From assembly GCF_902686445.1 (NCBI RefSeq), contig NC_062214.1, forward strand, positions 92,174,738-92,238,737: a DNA stretch of 64,000 nt, given 5' to 3'. Position numbers and translations under genes: made by a program. Positions within the stretch are counted from its first letter, which is position 1. Each line of letters opens with the position of its first letter. Source of the DNA: Sciurus carolinensis (lineage: Eukaryota; Chordata; Mammalia; Rodentia; Sciuridae). This document shows, piece by piece, positions 22,704 to 33,844 of the stretch. The notes beneath the pieces are model-generated. The model did no database searches and was not told the origin of the DNA. It was given only the letters and a program-made list of their open reading frames with translations.

Positions 22704-24535
22704 AAGATCTAGAGCACTTCTTTTTTTCTTTTTGCTTTTCCTGCTTTACAACCCTTCCTACTTCCCCCAGGAAGCCTGTGAGACCTCCAGACCAAACTCA
22801 TCTCTCCAACAGCTAAATTGAGTATCACTCAGCAACTGTCCCAACAAATTTAACCTCAATTATTCATGCTCCTACATAACCTTGAAATTGTTCCTCTAAC
22901 AATCTCACTGCTTGATTCTAAGTATTGGGCCATGTTTTATACTCTGATGATCCACAAGGGCTTTAATTACAATACAGGGCACCAGCAGACGCTCAATAAA
23001 TATTTATTGGTTTATCTGACTGAGTCTCAGAGTAAAGATGGGATCTGTCTGGTAGACATCTGTATTCCTGCAGAATGGAAGTCACTGTACCCAGAAATGT
23101 GCGTGCAATCATTAACTCAAACAAGTGCTATCTTTCCCTAACAAATTGCTGTCCCCACATAATCCAGATTGAGAGGACAAATATCTAGGAAAGAAAGTAA
23201 AAGCTCAAGTTCTAATTGCAGCCAACATTCCTCTGAGCAGAGAGAGTTTGGACAGGAAGTGGCAGTTGTACAGTTGTTTTTGATAGTTACTTTTTCTGTG
23301 TTGTAAATTGAACCATAAATAACCCAATAAAACAGATACATTATGTCCAAACTCACACAAATTGGCTTTCCACTTAAAAGACAAAATAGTTGTTTAACTT
23401 AGCAGACAATGGCATGTTTTCAAAGTCAATTAAACTGTAATGGAATTTTCTCCCTTTGAAACACCAATAATAAATCATAGCTTACAATAGAAGTCCAATA
23501 AAAGTGTTCAGAATATGTAAACATAGCCACAAAGACCTAATTTTTCTTTTATAAATGTGTACACTTCTATATATGTCTTCTAAAAAGCTCAAAAGAGAAC
23601 TAGGGTAAATTATCTTTTTGGAATATCACTAAAATAGAATTATCATAAAATCCAAACCTTTTTTCTGATTAATTGGGGACAGATCTCTGAAAATCTCTAA
23701 AACATTCATATACAAATCCTGACCAGTGATCTTGAATAAATCTCTTTAGGCTAAAAAGATAAGTTGCTTCTAAGCAAATACTAGAATTATCAGCCTGAAT
23801 CCCCCTTGCTGAAGAAACTCAGAAGCAAATTCTCTGATATTTATTCACGTTTGCTTCTGGAGAGTTTCTCATATTTGATACTGATGTGCCTGGTGTCTTC
23901 GGAATTCACAATTAAAATAATAACCAACATATACTATGCTCCTTGACCAGAACAAAGCCCCAGCATTCCAGCTTCCCATATGTGACTTACCCATACCTCT
24001 GCCTATCTCAGGAAAAGATACTTTCTTTCTCAAGTTTCTCTAAAAATCACTGACTGGAGTGAAATGCCCTGCTAAGCCGTGAACCTGGAATGCCAAAAAA
24101 TTACAAGATGAATAAACTCTGCACAGTCAATATAGGTGTAGAGTGGGGCAGGGTAGGATAGAGGGACATTGTGAATGAAGCAGCACTTGCCAAAAAACCA
24201 CATCACAGAGTCTGCTAGACATGGATAACACGTGCTTCTTATAGACTAAGACTTAACAAAGCACCTGCAGGGAAGGCTTCAAGTGGCTTCACAAACTGAT
24301 TAGTCAGTTCATCCAAGGCTTCCTAGGACAGGGGCTCAGAGAGCCCAGGAGGAACCTTCAATGCCCTCTTAGTGCCCCTCAGTTTGCTGCTACCAGGCCT
24401 CTTCACCTCCTCCCGGCAACACTACCATCATTAAGAGCACTGGGACCCCCAGAGTCAGTGGTTAGGACTTATTCCAACCCCCGAGCCAGGGTGACAATGG
24501 CAATAACCTGATGACCTGTCAAAATTGGCATGTTA
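22704..24535. other. Mostly unique sequence
   Basis: No gene recognised. An L2-like fragment at 22,912-23,020 is listed separately. The AT-rich stretch 23,360-23,900 shows no repeat I know. Confidence 0.4.
22912..23020 (+). mobile_element. L2 3' end fragment
   Basis: 'gatccacaagggctttaatt', 'acagggcaccagcagacgc' and 'tcaataaatatttattgg' follow the L2 3' end pattern. Confidence 0.5.
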
Positions 24536-24544
24536 TATCCATGG

Positions 24545-24725
24545 TCTTCAGATTGAAGTCAGGCTGGCTACATCAGTCTCCCGGGGGAATCTTTTAAAAT
24601 TAGGACCCAGGTTCTACCCCACCCCCCAGAGGCTCTGATTGAAGGCCGCTGGGAAAAATTCAGAAATTTGCATTTTCAAAGCGCTCCCAAAGGATTCTGG
24701 AAGATCAGCCAGGCTCAGGAATCAA
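24545..24725 (+). mobile_element. MER5-like hAT transposon relic
   Basis: 'ctacatcagtctcccggggg', 'ttaggacccaggttctaccc', 'cagaggctctgattgaagg' and 'cagaaatttgcattttcaaa' match the MER5A order. Non-coding. Confidence 0.6.
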
Positions 24726-25799
24726 TGCAGACTAATTCATATTACTAGTAACTCAAAGGATACAGTCTACCCTTTACCAACAGGAAACAACAGAGGCCCT
24801 CTCAGCATTCCCATACTTTGAAATTAACGCACAACATGACACCTGGCACATCTATCAACACACAACCACCTTTCCCAGAAGTGCCTGCTGGGTTCCACAT
24901 GCCATCTCTTTAGAGAGAAAAGCACAAATAATTCCTAAGAGCCCTCTCTCTCCTCAAAAGAAATTCCTACATTTAACTGCGGTCAAGAAACTAAAGAAAA
25001 TCACCTAGGAATATGAAAAGTCAAACTAAACCACTCCTGTTATACCAAAGAAGAGTAAAATTTTCCTAAAAATGGCCAGCTGGTCAAGGCAGATCAGTTT
25101 CATCCTTGAACCAAGTTTATAATTCTGCTCCCACTGTTGTTCTTAAAGTCTGAAGACACAAACATTACATCTACACAAAACACAGACCACAGAAACCAAG
25201 GACAGAGGGAAATGTCAGAGCATCCTTAAAGACAAACAGAGGTTCTGGTTGTAAACCCTTAATGTTTGCATTAACCCAACTCATGTTGCAGGCTGTGAAC
25301 AGAGTTAGGACCACCAGAGTATTACTCCCTCTCCCTTCATCCTTCCTGTGGCTCTTCTGCTTAATTTCTGATATTCCTCATAAAAAAGCTAATCTACCCA
25401 AGAAATGTAGCACATATGAACTATTAAAACTTACCTTCCAAAAAATAAGTGAATCTTCCATCTTTAACTTAATAAAGGACTGAAAATTAGTCTAAGGAAA
25501 GCAAGACCATCAGAATGGTAACTGGCAGACAGGGTAGAGAATGCTGATAAATGTATAAAAGCAGGAAGCTGAGGGTCCTGACATCTTCCCACACTCACAG
25601 ACTCTGTGGGGATCCTACCTTCCAAGAAGCAGGGCCACATTGCCGAAAGAATAAGATCTCTGTCATGTGAGTCTAATGGCAATTATTCTACAAAGATTTA
25701 TGGATCCTGTTCATGTACCTGGTGCTGCCTGGCCCTGGGAACAATCCTCAGTTTCCAGGCAAGAAACCAGGCAATCGCAAGTTAAATAACAAGTATCTG
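24726..25799. other. Unannotated unique sequence
   Basis: No gene seen. A weak MIR/L2-like string ('gtacctggtgctgcctgg') lies near 25,717. Confidence 0.4.
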
Positions 25800-26078
25800 A
25801 AATGCTTGGGACCAGTAGTGTTTGGGATTTTGAATTTTGAAATATTTGCATGTACATAATGAGACATCTTGAGGATGAAACCGAAGTCTAAACACAAAAT
25901 TCATTGTTTCAGGTACACCTTATACATAAAGTGCAGGCAGTTTTATACAGTATTTGTAGTGGACCTGTGTTTTGACTGAGACCAATTACAGGAGGTCAGG
26001 TATGGAATTTTCCACAGGTGGTGGCATGTAAACTCAAAAGATTTTGAATTTGGGATTTTGCACTTTTGGATTAGGGAT
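25800..26078. mobile_element. Inverted-terminal-repeat DNA transposon relic
   Basis: The left part ('tgcttgggaccagtagtgtt', 'tgggattttgaattttga', 'gagacatcttgaggatga', 'aagtctaaacacaaaattca') and right part ('attttgaatttgggatttt', 'gattagggatgttcaatcc') match a common mammalian non-autonomous DNA transposon. I do not assign a name. Confidence 0.55.
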
Positions 26079-26383
26079 GTTCAATCCACACCACAATATT
26101 TGAAGGGCAATAGCAAGGATAAGCAAGAAAACAAAGAGGAGGCTAGAAAGCCAAGATCCATTCCAGCTTATTAGCTGGCCAAGGAGAGAAGACTTTGAGG
26201 GTATGGGCACTGGGCAGGGCCTTGTCCAGAAGCAAAGGAAATGAAAACTAGCAATCTGGAATGAATGGTCTGACCAAATTTGCTGGTTAGAGACTGTTGT
26301 TTGAGGACAACCAGGGAGGTGCAGCTTCTGCTGAGAAACTGACCCAAAGACTTCACACAGAATTGTAACTGGGTCCCATTCAA

Positions 26384-26395
26384 AAGAGAAGAGAA
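26384..26395. repeat. Left target-site duplication of ID-L1 unit
   Basis: The 12 bases 'aagagaagagaa' abut the canonical ID start and recur at 26,842-26,853. The sequence is purine-rich, so chance matching is somewhat more likely than for the 21.5 kb element. Confidence 0.65.
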
Positions 26396-26474
26396 GGGGC
26401 TGAGGTTGTAGCTCAGTGGTAGAGTGCTTGCCTACCATGAGTGAGACTCTGGGTTTGATCCTGAGCACCACATA
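26396..26474 (+). mobile_element. ID SINE fused to L1
   Basis: A full-length ID: 'ggggctgaggttgtagctca', 'gtggtagagtgcttgcc', 'gggtttgatcctgagcacc', 'acataaa'. Instead of the usual long (AAAT)n tail it passes directly into L1 3' sequence at 'ataaatggatgga', a string shared with the L1 copy at 22,322. Confidence 0.9.
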
Positions 26475-26841
26475 AATGGATGGAGTTGGAGAATATCATT
26501 CTAAGTGAAATAAGTCAATCCCCAAACCAAAGGCCAAAATTTTCTCTGATAAGCAGATGTGGATATATAACTAAGGGGACTGGGGGGGAGGGTATAGGAA
26601 GAATGGAGGAACATTGGATTGTATAGAAGAAATGAGGGGAGAGGAACAGGGGTAAGAAAAGATAGTGGATTGAGACAAACATCATTACCCTATGTACATG
26701 TATGATTACACAAATGGTGTGACTCTATATCATGTACAACCATTTGTGTATAATGAATCAAAATGCATTCTGCCATTCTTCTGTCATGTATAACTAAATA
26801 GAACAAACAATTTTTTTCTAAAGCAAAGGTTAAATTTTAAG
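26475..26841 (+). mobile_element. L1 3' end (squirrel type), 5'-truncated
   Basis: It matches the 22.3-22.65 kb L1 3' segment: 'ggagttggagaatatcattc', 'taagtgaaataagtcaatcc', 'agacaaacatcattacccta', 'tgtacatgtatgattacac', 'aatgaatcaaaatgcattct', 'gtcatgtataactaaat'. About 35 bases of T- and A-rich sequence lie between the L1 end and the right duplication. Confidence 0.9.
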
Positions 26842-26853
26842 AAGAGAAGAGAA
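26842..26853. repeat. Right target-site duplication of ID-L1 unit
   Basis: 'aagagaagagaa', identical to 26,384-26,395. Confidence 0.65.
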
Positions 26854-27179
26854 ATGCAGGAGCTGGATGAGAATAGGGGGTCTGGTCTTGTCTAGTGACA
26901 GCAGAGCAAGGTTGTCCTTTGAACTCAGTGTGGGCAGCAAAAGCAAGCACAATCTCATCAGCAACCCTAGAATCAGATGCCAGGTGCAGCAGATGAAGGG
27001 ACACCTGGAAAGACAGGGCCCTGTCCATAGACCAAAGTGCCCCAGTCATTACATCTCCCCTGGAAACCTAAGGAGGCCTCCTTAACACATAGTCTGCAGA
27101 GCAGACTTGTTTTTAACTAGAAAGTGGGCTGAGTTTATTAATTGCTCTCCCCTAGTGTGAGATTTTTTAAAAGGACTCA

Positions 27180-27435
27180 GTCAATATTGGTTACATCAGT
27201 ACTTCTCAACTGGACTGATTTTATACACACATACACACACCTACAGGACCATCTGGCAATGTCTGGAGACATTCTTGGTTTTCACAGCTGGGGAAGGGGG
27301 CCAGGTTGCCACTGGCATCTAGTGGGTAGGAGGAGTCCAGGGATGTGGTTGGTTAAACATTCTACAATGCACAAATTCCCCACCCCCAACAGAAAATTAC
27401 CCAGCCTAAAATATCAATTGTGCCTGCCATGAGAA
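27180..27435 (+). mobile_element. hAT-type non-autonomous transposon relic
   Basis: 'gtacttctcaactggactg', 'ccatctggcaatgtctggag', 'acattcttggttttcacag', 'ccactggcatctagtgggta', 'acattctacaatgcac', 'aaaattacccagcctaaaat' and 'atcaattgtgcc' follow one well-known mammalian repeat end to end. A second copy in reverse lies at 45.1 kb. Confidence 0.65.
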
Positions 27436-29685
27436 CGCTTCCGTTACATGAATGAATAAACTTGAGAACACCAGAGACAACCAGCTCTTCATGAGCAGCA
27501 GGGCAGGCACTTACAGAGCCCCACAAGGCTGGGCCTGCTGCAGAAAGGGAAAGAGTCAGGGCAGCCCCAGCACTTCCAACTGGCCATGGTGCATGTGGCC
27601 AAATTCTGTCCATCTCACACCAGCTTTCCCCTCTGCTGCCACTTCCTGCCACATTCAAGTCCCATTTGGGGGGCTGACCCCAAGTCACTTCCTCTGGAAG
27701 TGGAGGGTGTTTCAGAATGGGGATTATTGTAAGTCCCAGGCAGAGGCTTGACCAAGGAGGATGAAAGCAAAAAACTCCACACAGACAGAATGATATGGCT
27801 TCCCTAGTTCCAGGGCCAACAAATTACCCTCCACAGTTCCCAGGAGACATACTCTATCCTAACCATCCTCTTTGGACCCTGAAGTTCTAACACCTATGGA
27901 CAAAAACAGTGGGATACAGTATAAAGACCTCAAAAATCAATACTCTCAAAACCTCCCCTCCCATCACTGCCAGTGAAACACCCAAACCAACTCCCTCGGG
28001 ACCTCCTTGAAAACTCAAATCACTCACAAAGTTCTATTGGCCCTGCCTCATTGAAGCCTTAGAACCAGCCCTTTCTCTCTCCTTTTGCCTCTTCAGTTCC
28101 TACTGCTTCTCACGCAAGTGATTACAACCCCCCAAAGCAAGACTTACTCAATTTTTGCAGTAGGCTATAACTGGAGAGGAAGGTCTGGATGGTTTGCTAA
28201 AAACGCAGATTTAGCATCATGAAGTAAGGCAAAATTTCCACCATTTAAACAAGGGCAGAAAGTGATCCCAACCCATACACTTCCAGATCACCCCTGACCC
28301 AGCAGCTTTAGAATCTCAGCCTCTGGAGAGCAGGCACTATGGGCAGCTCTGACCCCAATTCACCACTGGCAGGGTTTCCCAAGCAATGTCTGCTGAGGGA
28401 AAGAAAAATGAAAAAATTAAAAAAAAAAAAAAAAAAAACATGAAACTTCAGACTAACCTGAAACCACAGTGGAGAGACAGAATTGAATTAACAGCTTCCT
28501 TCCAGCATGCCCCTATTACCCCCATGGAGCTGACTGGTTTAGGCAAATTTCCACATTTGAGGCTTAATCCCAGTATCATACAAGGAATTACCAGCCAATC
28601 CAAGTTGCTGCATGTCCAGGTCTGAAGCTCCTGCCCACATTTCCTCTTCTCCTCCCATCTGATTCCCAGTCAAACCCCACAGCACTTGTCTCTTTGCACC
28701 CCATGTCTCAAGGCAGGTCCCACACCTGACTCCCAGATTAGGTGGGAGCCCCAAGAGAGCAGGAGTATTAGGTGCCAAGTCTAATGAAATAAGGAAGGAA
28801 AGGGGAACCTTTTCAGGTTTGTGTCTACCCCTAATTTACACTTTGATATAGGCACAAGGGGGCCCACAGAGAGGCTGTGTGCATGTGTGTGTGAACAGGA
28901 GTCACTTCTAAGACATTATGAGGGTTTCTCAGGGTCCTCCCCAGGAAGGGTCTTAAGACAAGTTTCCACAGAAATAGGTTTCTCACGCTTTGGAAAAAGA
29001 TCATTTCCATGATCAATTCTCCTCCACTCTCATCCAGTAAAGAAGTGATAGAAACTGAAGGAAACAAAAGGGTGGTAGCTCTAATCCCTCCAGCAGTTCT
29101 CATCAAGCCTGGACTGAAAATTATCTGTGAACAATAAACAACAGTAGCAAGTTAACTGAGCAACTACTACTAAAAATCAATGATGTAAAAGTTATATACC
29201 AAGAGGATCCTACAGAAGAAGGGTGAGCTGAGATCCAACCCTGGTGTACCAGCACTTGTAGGAGGTGTTATTAAGCCCAAAGAGGATAAATCCTATGCAA
29301 ATCAAATGTGTTCACACCATTTGTCTAATAACACAGTTGTTATCATCCTATGTATGGAGACCAATTTGAAGCAGGAAGATGCACTCCCCAACTACTGCAC
29401 TAACCAGGTCCAGACCACTAACTGTATCCCTGTCTTTCCCAGTCCTCTTGGGAAGCATCTCTGGTGAAATCCAACCCTCTCCTATAAAAAATCACGCAGT
29501 CTCTTAATGCTGAGAAGGCTTTGTCTTTTGCCTGGGTTCCCACTAAAGTTAGTGCCACTTACTGCAACTGTGAGGGGAGGCCAAGGGGCCCCATGAAGGA
29601 AGGGAAATTACCAGGCAGCTTGACAGATGCATATCCCAGACACAGCTCAGAGACTCTGCAGAACCTGGCCGCAGTGGACCTGTGC
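27436..29685. other. Unannotated unique sequence
   Basis: No gene recognised. An A-run lies at 28,419-28,438. A reverse frame of 108 codons at 27,362-27,688 overlaps the transposon above and is not credible as a gene. Confidence 0.45.
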
Positions 29686-29689
29686 CAGG

Positions 29690-29832
29690 GTGTTATCCCT
29701 GGCTATACATTAGAATCACCTGGGGAGCTTTTAAGACCAGAAAACCCAGGGATGCCTGAGCTGCAGCCCGGAGTGTCAGATTAAGCTGGTCTCTGGTGGG
29801 CTGGGCAATTGCAGGGCTTAAAGGCCCCAAGT
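29690..29832 (+). mobile_element. MER5-like hAT transposon relic
   Basis: 'cattagaatcacctggggag', 'cttttaagaccagaaaaccc' and 'gatgcctgagctgcagccc' match the MER5A left half. Confidence 0.6.
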
Positions 29833-30187
29833 AACCCTAATGAGCAGTCACAAGTGAGACTCACTGCCTATGGCTAGTTCTAGGAGGAAACAAGCCATGA
29901 ACTGGAGGCTGAAGGAGTGGCCCAAAATGCTGAGGTGCCAGCTCTCAGGACACGCACCCCTCCCACTTATTACCTCAGTCAGAGCACACCCCCTCCCACC
30001 TCTCTGCAGACCTCCCGCAGGGAAGACAGGACCAAGCCTGTCCCAGGCCTCCCTCAGCTTCTCATCTACTTCTCCTTTGTACAGCCCCTCCCAATTCCAG
30101 GTGCTTCCCTTAGGAGAAGCCTCATGGCCTTCAGTAGGGCAGTGTAGGGTGTAGCAAATCATAATATTAAGTGGGCACCATACAACC

Positions 30188-30435
30188 ATCGCAGTCACTA
30201 TTATTGTAGGCAAAAGAAAAATAGCAGTTACTTTATACCAGACCCGTGCTAAGTGCCTGATATGCTTCATCTCATTTAATCCCACCATAACCCACTGAGG
30301 TAGTTACTCCCACCCTACAGATGAGGAAACTGGACAGTTTCAGTTGTCCAATATCTCACAGAAAATCTGTATCACAACCAGGATTCAAATCCTGGTGTTA
30401 GGACCCTAAGATTGTGCTTTTGACCCTTCTGCTAC
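30188..30435 (+). mobile_element. Near full-length MIR
   Basis: 'accagacccgtgctaagtgc', 'tgcttcatctcatttaatcc', 'cactgaggtagttactccc', 'cagatgaggaaactggac', 'aatctgtatcacaaccagga', 'ttcaaatcctggtgttagga' follow MIR from near its 5' end through the core to the 3' end. Ancient and inactive. It explains part of the 146-codon reverse frame at 29,848-30,288. Confidence 0.8.
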
Positions 30436-30439
30436 TCAA

Positions 30440-31492
30440 ATCATACCTAGTAAAATTACCCTCAAGGTCAGTCTTCAAGAGGCAACATTACCTGAATATG
30501 ATGTCTTGAGCATCAGTTTCTTCAGTTTAGATGGGAAAGACCTGATTTTCCCTGACAGTTTATGTGTAAAAGATCCATGGCTTGAGCTGACCATCCATTC
30601 ACACATGTGCAGGGCACCTATTATTGGTCAGGTATAGGAACAGGTGCTGGCGACAGAGATGAAGATCACATCCTCTGGATAACGTGATCCTGGGCTGCAT
30701 CAAGATAACCACCTCCTCCTCCTGGGAGGAGCGAGCCCCACACTGCTTTCGTGTGGAGACTCAAGACACTGAACCTCGTGGGGAGACTCCAGGGGCAGCT
30801 ATGTGAATTCCTGCCTCATTGCCCTGCTTCAGATCATCTGAATCAGTCTCTCCTGGAGAAAGCCAGGTGTTGGCAGCTCCTGAGTCTCCATGGGTGTTTT
30901 GGATCAGCCAGGATCAAATGGCTGACCTGCCACTGAGAACAAATCACCAAAGGGTGGAACCAAGAAGATGGAAAATCCAGAAATGACACACATTGAAGAA
31001 AGCAAGTCAGGAGGAGGGGGCAGAATTAACTGATTTAATTATAATCAGAATGAGGCAGATAGGAAGAGCAAGGACTAGATGACAACTCTCAGATAAAGAA
31101 TTATCCACAGAGGCCTGCCTTGGGGGAGGAGGCAACCTTGTTAATGAATGCCCCTAACACCTGACACCACCTCTGAGTTACCCTCCAACTTGAGCTCCAA
31201 AAGCTGGTTTTTAACCTGGTGATCTGTAGTATAGATAAGTTAGACTACAGTACTGGGTGGCAACAGCTGCTAGCCAGTGTTCCGGGTGTAAGGAGAAAGG
31301 AATGGCAGCTTGGGGAAACTGGGAGGGGAGCAGAGCCCCCATGTCATGGGGGTCACAGAACTGAAGTCTAACCCCTCATTTATCAGAAGATCCTGAGTCC
31401 AGCAGGGAGGACGTCATTGTTTAAGATCAACTCCTACACCAGAGGCAGAGCCCAGTTTCCTAGGAGTCTCCACAAGCACAGGGCAACCCCTG
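30440..31492. other. Unannotated unique sequence
   Basis: No gene seen. A weak L2/MIR-like phrase ('ggtataggaacaggtgctgg') occurs near 30,631. Confidence 0.4.
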
Positions 31493-31495
31493 ATA

Positions 31496-31898
31496 TTTTA
31501 GTTTTTTCACTGCTGTGACTGAAGGACCAGCGCAAATATAGGGGAGGAAAAGTTTAGGGGTTAAGATTTCAGAGATCTCAATTCATAGACAGCAGGCTCC
31601 ATTCCTCGGGGCCCCAGGTGAGCCAGAGCGTCATGGGAGAGGGAAGCACCTCACATCATGATCAGAAAGCGGAGCACAGTCCACTTGCCAGATACAAATA
31701 TACACTCCAAAGCCATACCTGACTCCCACCTCGTCCAGCCACACCATACCACATCAGTTAACACTCAGTTAATCCCTATTAGGGGATTAAATCAATGATT
31801 GGGTTAAGGCTCCCTAACCCAATAATTTCTTCCCTAAACTTTCTTGCATTGTCTCACACGCGAGCTTTTGGGGGACATCTCACATCCAAACCATAACA
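31496..31898 (-). mobile_element. MaLR-type LTR, reverse orientation (second copy)
   Basis: 'gttttttcactgctgtgact', 'ggggaggaaaagtttaggg', 'gggggacatctcacatcca' and the end 'aaaccataaca' match the family seen at 8.7 kb in the same orientation. Solitary LTR. Confidence 0.65.
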
Positions 31899-32084
31899 CC
31901 TGGCTTCCAGGATCCTCAAGCTACCCTCATCATGGCAACAAGCCACTCTTGCAGCCACGTAAGTGTTGTCCCTTGGACATGGAAAATCAGGGGAGATGAT
32001 GCTTTTCTCCCACTTCCAGGCAGGACATGAGCCTAACTTCAGGTGTCAACTAACTGCAAATTGTCAACCCTATTTCAAGTCCTA

Positions 32085-32515
32085 AAACTATGAAAAAATT
32101 AGCAATTTAATCTTAAAAACATGAATATAATGGGTTGTATCCTAAAGAACAGATAAGTCTGGTACATTCAAACAACAAAACACTATCCTACCGAAGAATT
32201 ACTGATATGGGTAACAATACAGATGAATCTCACAGAATCCACACACCAAAGAGCACATTCTGGTGATTCAGTGAAGTTCAAGAACAGACAAAAGTATTCA
32301 CTGGTGAAAGCAACAGTGGCTATTGCTGAGGAGTGTGTGAGTCTTACCTGGGAGGGAACATGAAGGGACTTTCTGGATGCTGTGTTAGAAATGAAAATGT
32401 TCTGTCTTGGTTTGGACAGTGGCTACTTGGGTGTTCACATGTGTAAAGAATATCAAGTTAATTATATTTGTGCACTTTATGGAAGCTATTCCTCAACAAA
32501 AAGAAAAACTTTGAA
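32085..32515 (+). mobile_element. L1M 3' UTR relic
   Basis: 'acagatgaatctcacagaat', 'gagcacattctggtgattca', 'gtgaagttcaagaacagaca', 'gggactttctggatgctg', 'ttgtgcactttatggaagc' and 'tattcctcaacaaaaag' follow the L1MC-type 3' end. Non-coding. Confidence 0.7.
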
Positions 32516-32579
32516 ATGTACTTGTCTTTTTTTCTTTCTTCCAGTACTGAAGATTTAAATAAGTACCTTCCACAAGCTA

Positions 32580-32745
32580 AAAAACACTCTAACACTGAGC
32601 TGCCTCACCAGCCCTTTTTAAAATTTTATTTTCGAACAGGGTCTTGCTAGTTTGCCCAGGCTGGCTTCAAATTTGCAATCCTCCTGCCTCAGCCTCTCTA
32701 GTGGATGGAATTGCAGGTATGTGCCACCACACCCAGCTGTACCTA
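32580..32745 (-). mobile_element. MEN-type SINE, reverse
   Basis: 'cactgagctgcctcaccagc', 'aacagggtcttgctagtttg', 'gcaatcctcctgcctcagcc' and 'caggtatgtgccaccacacc' form a reverse B1 half with a remnant of the ID half on its left. Confidence 0.75.
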
Positions 32746-32872
32746 CTAATTCTACTTCTAAGAAATCACCCTGAGGAAATAATTTGGTTTCCTATCACCA
32801 AGATTTCTGTCCAGAGATGATCAATGTAAGAATGTGTTATATCAAAACCTTTAAAGAAAACCTTATTGTAGC

Positions 32873-32997
32873 TCAGTGCAGTGGTACACACCTATAATCA
32901 CAACCACTGAGGAGACTGAGGCAGAAAGATCACAGATTCAGGGCCTACCTGGGCAACTTGATAAGACCCTGTCTCAAAATTTTAAAAATAAAATTTG
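32873..32997 (+). mobile_element. B1 half of a MEN-type SINE
   Basis: 'cagtgcagtggtacacacct', 'ataatcacaaccactgag', 'gagactgaggcagaaagatc', 'aagaccctgtctcaaaat'. It is followed immediately by a complete ID rather than the short ID half usual in MEN. Confidence 0.7.
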
Positions 32998-32998
32998 G

Positions 32999-33130
32999 GG
33001 GCTGGGGTTGTAGCTCAGTGGCAAAGCACTTGCCTGGCACATGTGAGGCACTGGGTTCAATACTCAACACCACATAAAAATAAATAAATAAAATGAACGT
33101 ATTGTGTACATCTACAACTAAAATTATTTA
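32999..33130 (+). mobile_element. ID SINE with typical squirrel tail
   Basis: 'gggctggggttgtagctcag', 'caaagcacttgcctggcac', 'actgggttcaatactcaaca' and 'ccacataaaaataaataaat' then 'tgtacatctacaacta'. The tail beyond the tRNA part is the clearest squirrel marker in the window. Confidence 0.9.
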
Positions 33131-33164
33131 AATTTTCTTAAAGAAAGGAGTCTGGGATCAGAAA

Positions 33165-33570
33165 ATCAAAGTTTAAATTTTTCTCTCATATGCAGAAGCT
33201 AGAACCAAACAGGGGGGGAAAGGGGGAGGGAGTCAGATATCATAAGGATAGAGGGAAGAGTAGTGGAATAGGAGACTGGAGGGGAGAGGGGAGACAAGAA
33301 GGATGGAAAGGGGGAGGAAATGCAGAATGAATTTCACAAAATTAGTGCATATATAAATATACCACAGTGAATTTCACCTTTATAAAGTACCAATTATAAA
33401 TAAATAAATAACCAGTAGAGGAAGGGAAATAGGGGAAGGAAGGAAGGGAGGAAAAGAGGAAGCACTGGGGACTGAAATGGAGCAAATTAAATTTCATGTA
33501 CATAAGATTATGTAAAAATGAACCCAACTATCATGCATAAATATAATGCACTAATAAATGCATTTTAAAA
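33165..33570 (+). mobile_element. L1 3' UTR, second squirrel-type subfamily
   Basis: 'ttctctcatatgcagaagct' is followed by a purine-rich tract, then 'aatgcagaatgaatttcac', 'atatataaatataccacagt', 'ttcacctttataaagtacc', 'atcatgcataaatataatgc' and an A-rich tail. It differs from the L1 3' ends at 22.5 and 26.6 kb, so at least two L1 subfamilies are represented. Confidence 0.75.
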
Positions 33571-33582
33571 ATAAAAACATAA

Positions 33583-33655
33583 AGGTGTCTGGGAATGTTG
33601 CTCAGTGGTAGAGTGCCCCTGGGTTCACTCTCTAATACAGAAAAGAAAAAAGAAA
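33583..33655 (+). mobile_element. ID-type SINE fragment
   Basis: 'tgtctgggaatgttgctcag', 'tggtagagtgcccctgggtt', 'cactctctaatac' is the short ID form seen in MEN right halves. Confidence 0.7.
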
Positions 33656-33757
33656 ACACTAACCAAAACTAGGGGCCCCATTACAAAAAGTTATAAATGT
33701 CAATTATTTATATGACATGTCTATGTGATACAATATTCTGTAGCCACCAGAATTTAG

Positions 33758-33842
33758 GATATGGGCTGATGCTGTAGCTGAGTGATAGAGCACTTTCCTA
33801 GTTTGTGCAAGGCCTGGGTACAATCCCCAGCACCCCACCCCA
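33758..33842 (+). mobile_element. ID SINE
   Basis: 'gggctgatgctgtagctgag', 'tgatagagcactttcctag', 'gcctgggtacaatccccagc' with a C/A-rich end. Confidence 0.8.
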
Positions 33843-33844
33843 AG

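Noticed and set aside
26034..26471. 145-codon minus-strand frame
   Set aside because: Starts inside the ID SINE and ends inside a DNA-transposon relic. The middle has no recognised domain.
29848..30288. 146-codon minus-strand frame
   Set aside because: Its N-terminal part is antisense MIR. An opposite-strand frame of 94 codons covers the rest.
32999..33070. ID elements as tRNA genes
   Set aside because: They keep box A and B likeness but lack a full cloverleaf, and they carry retroposon tails.
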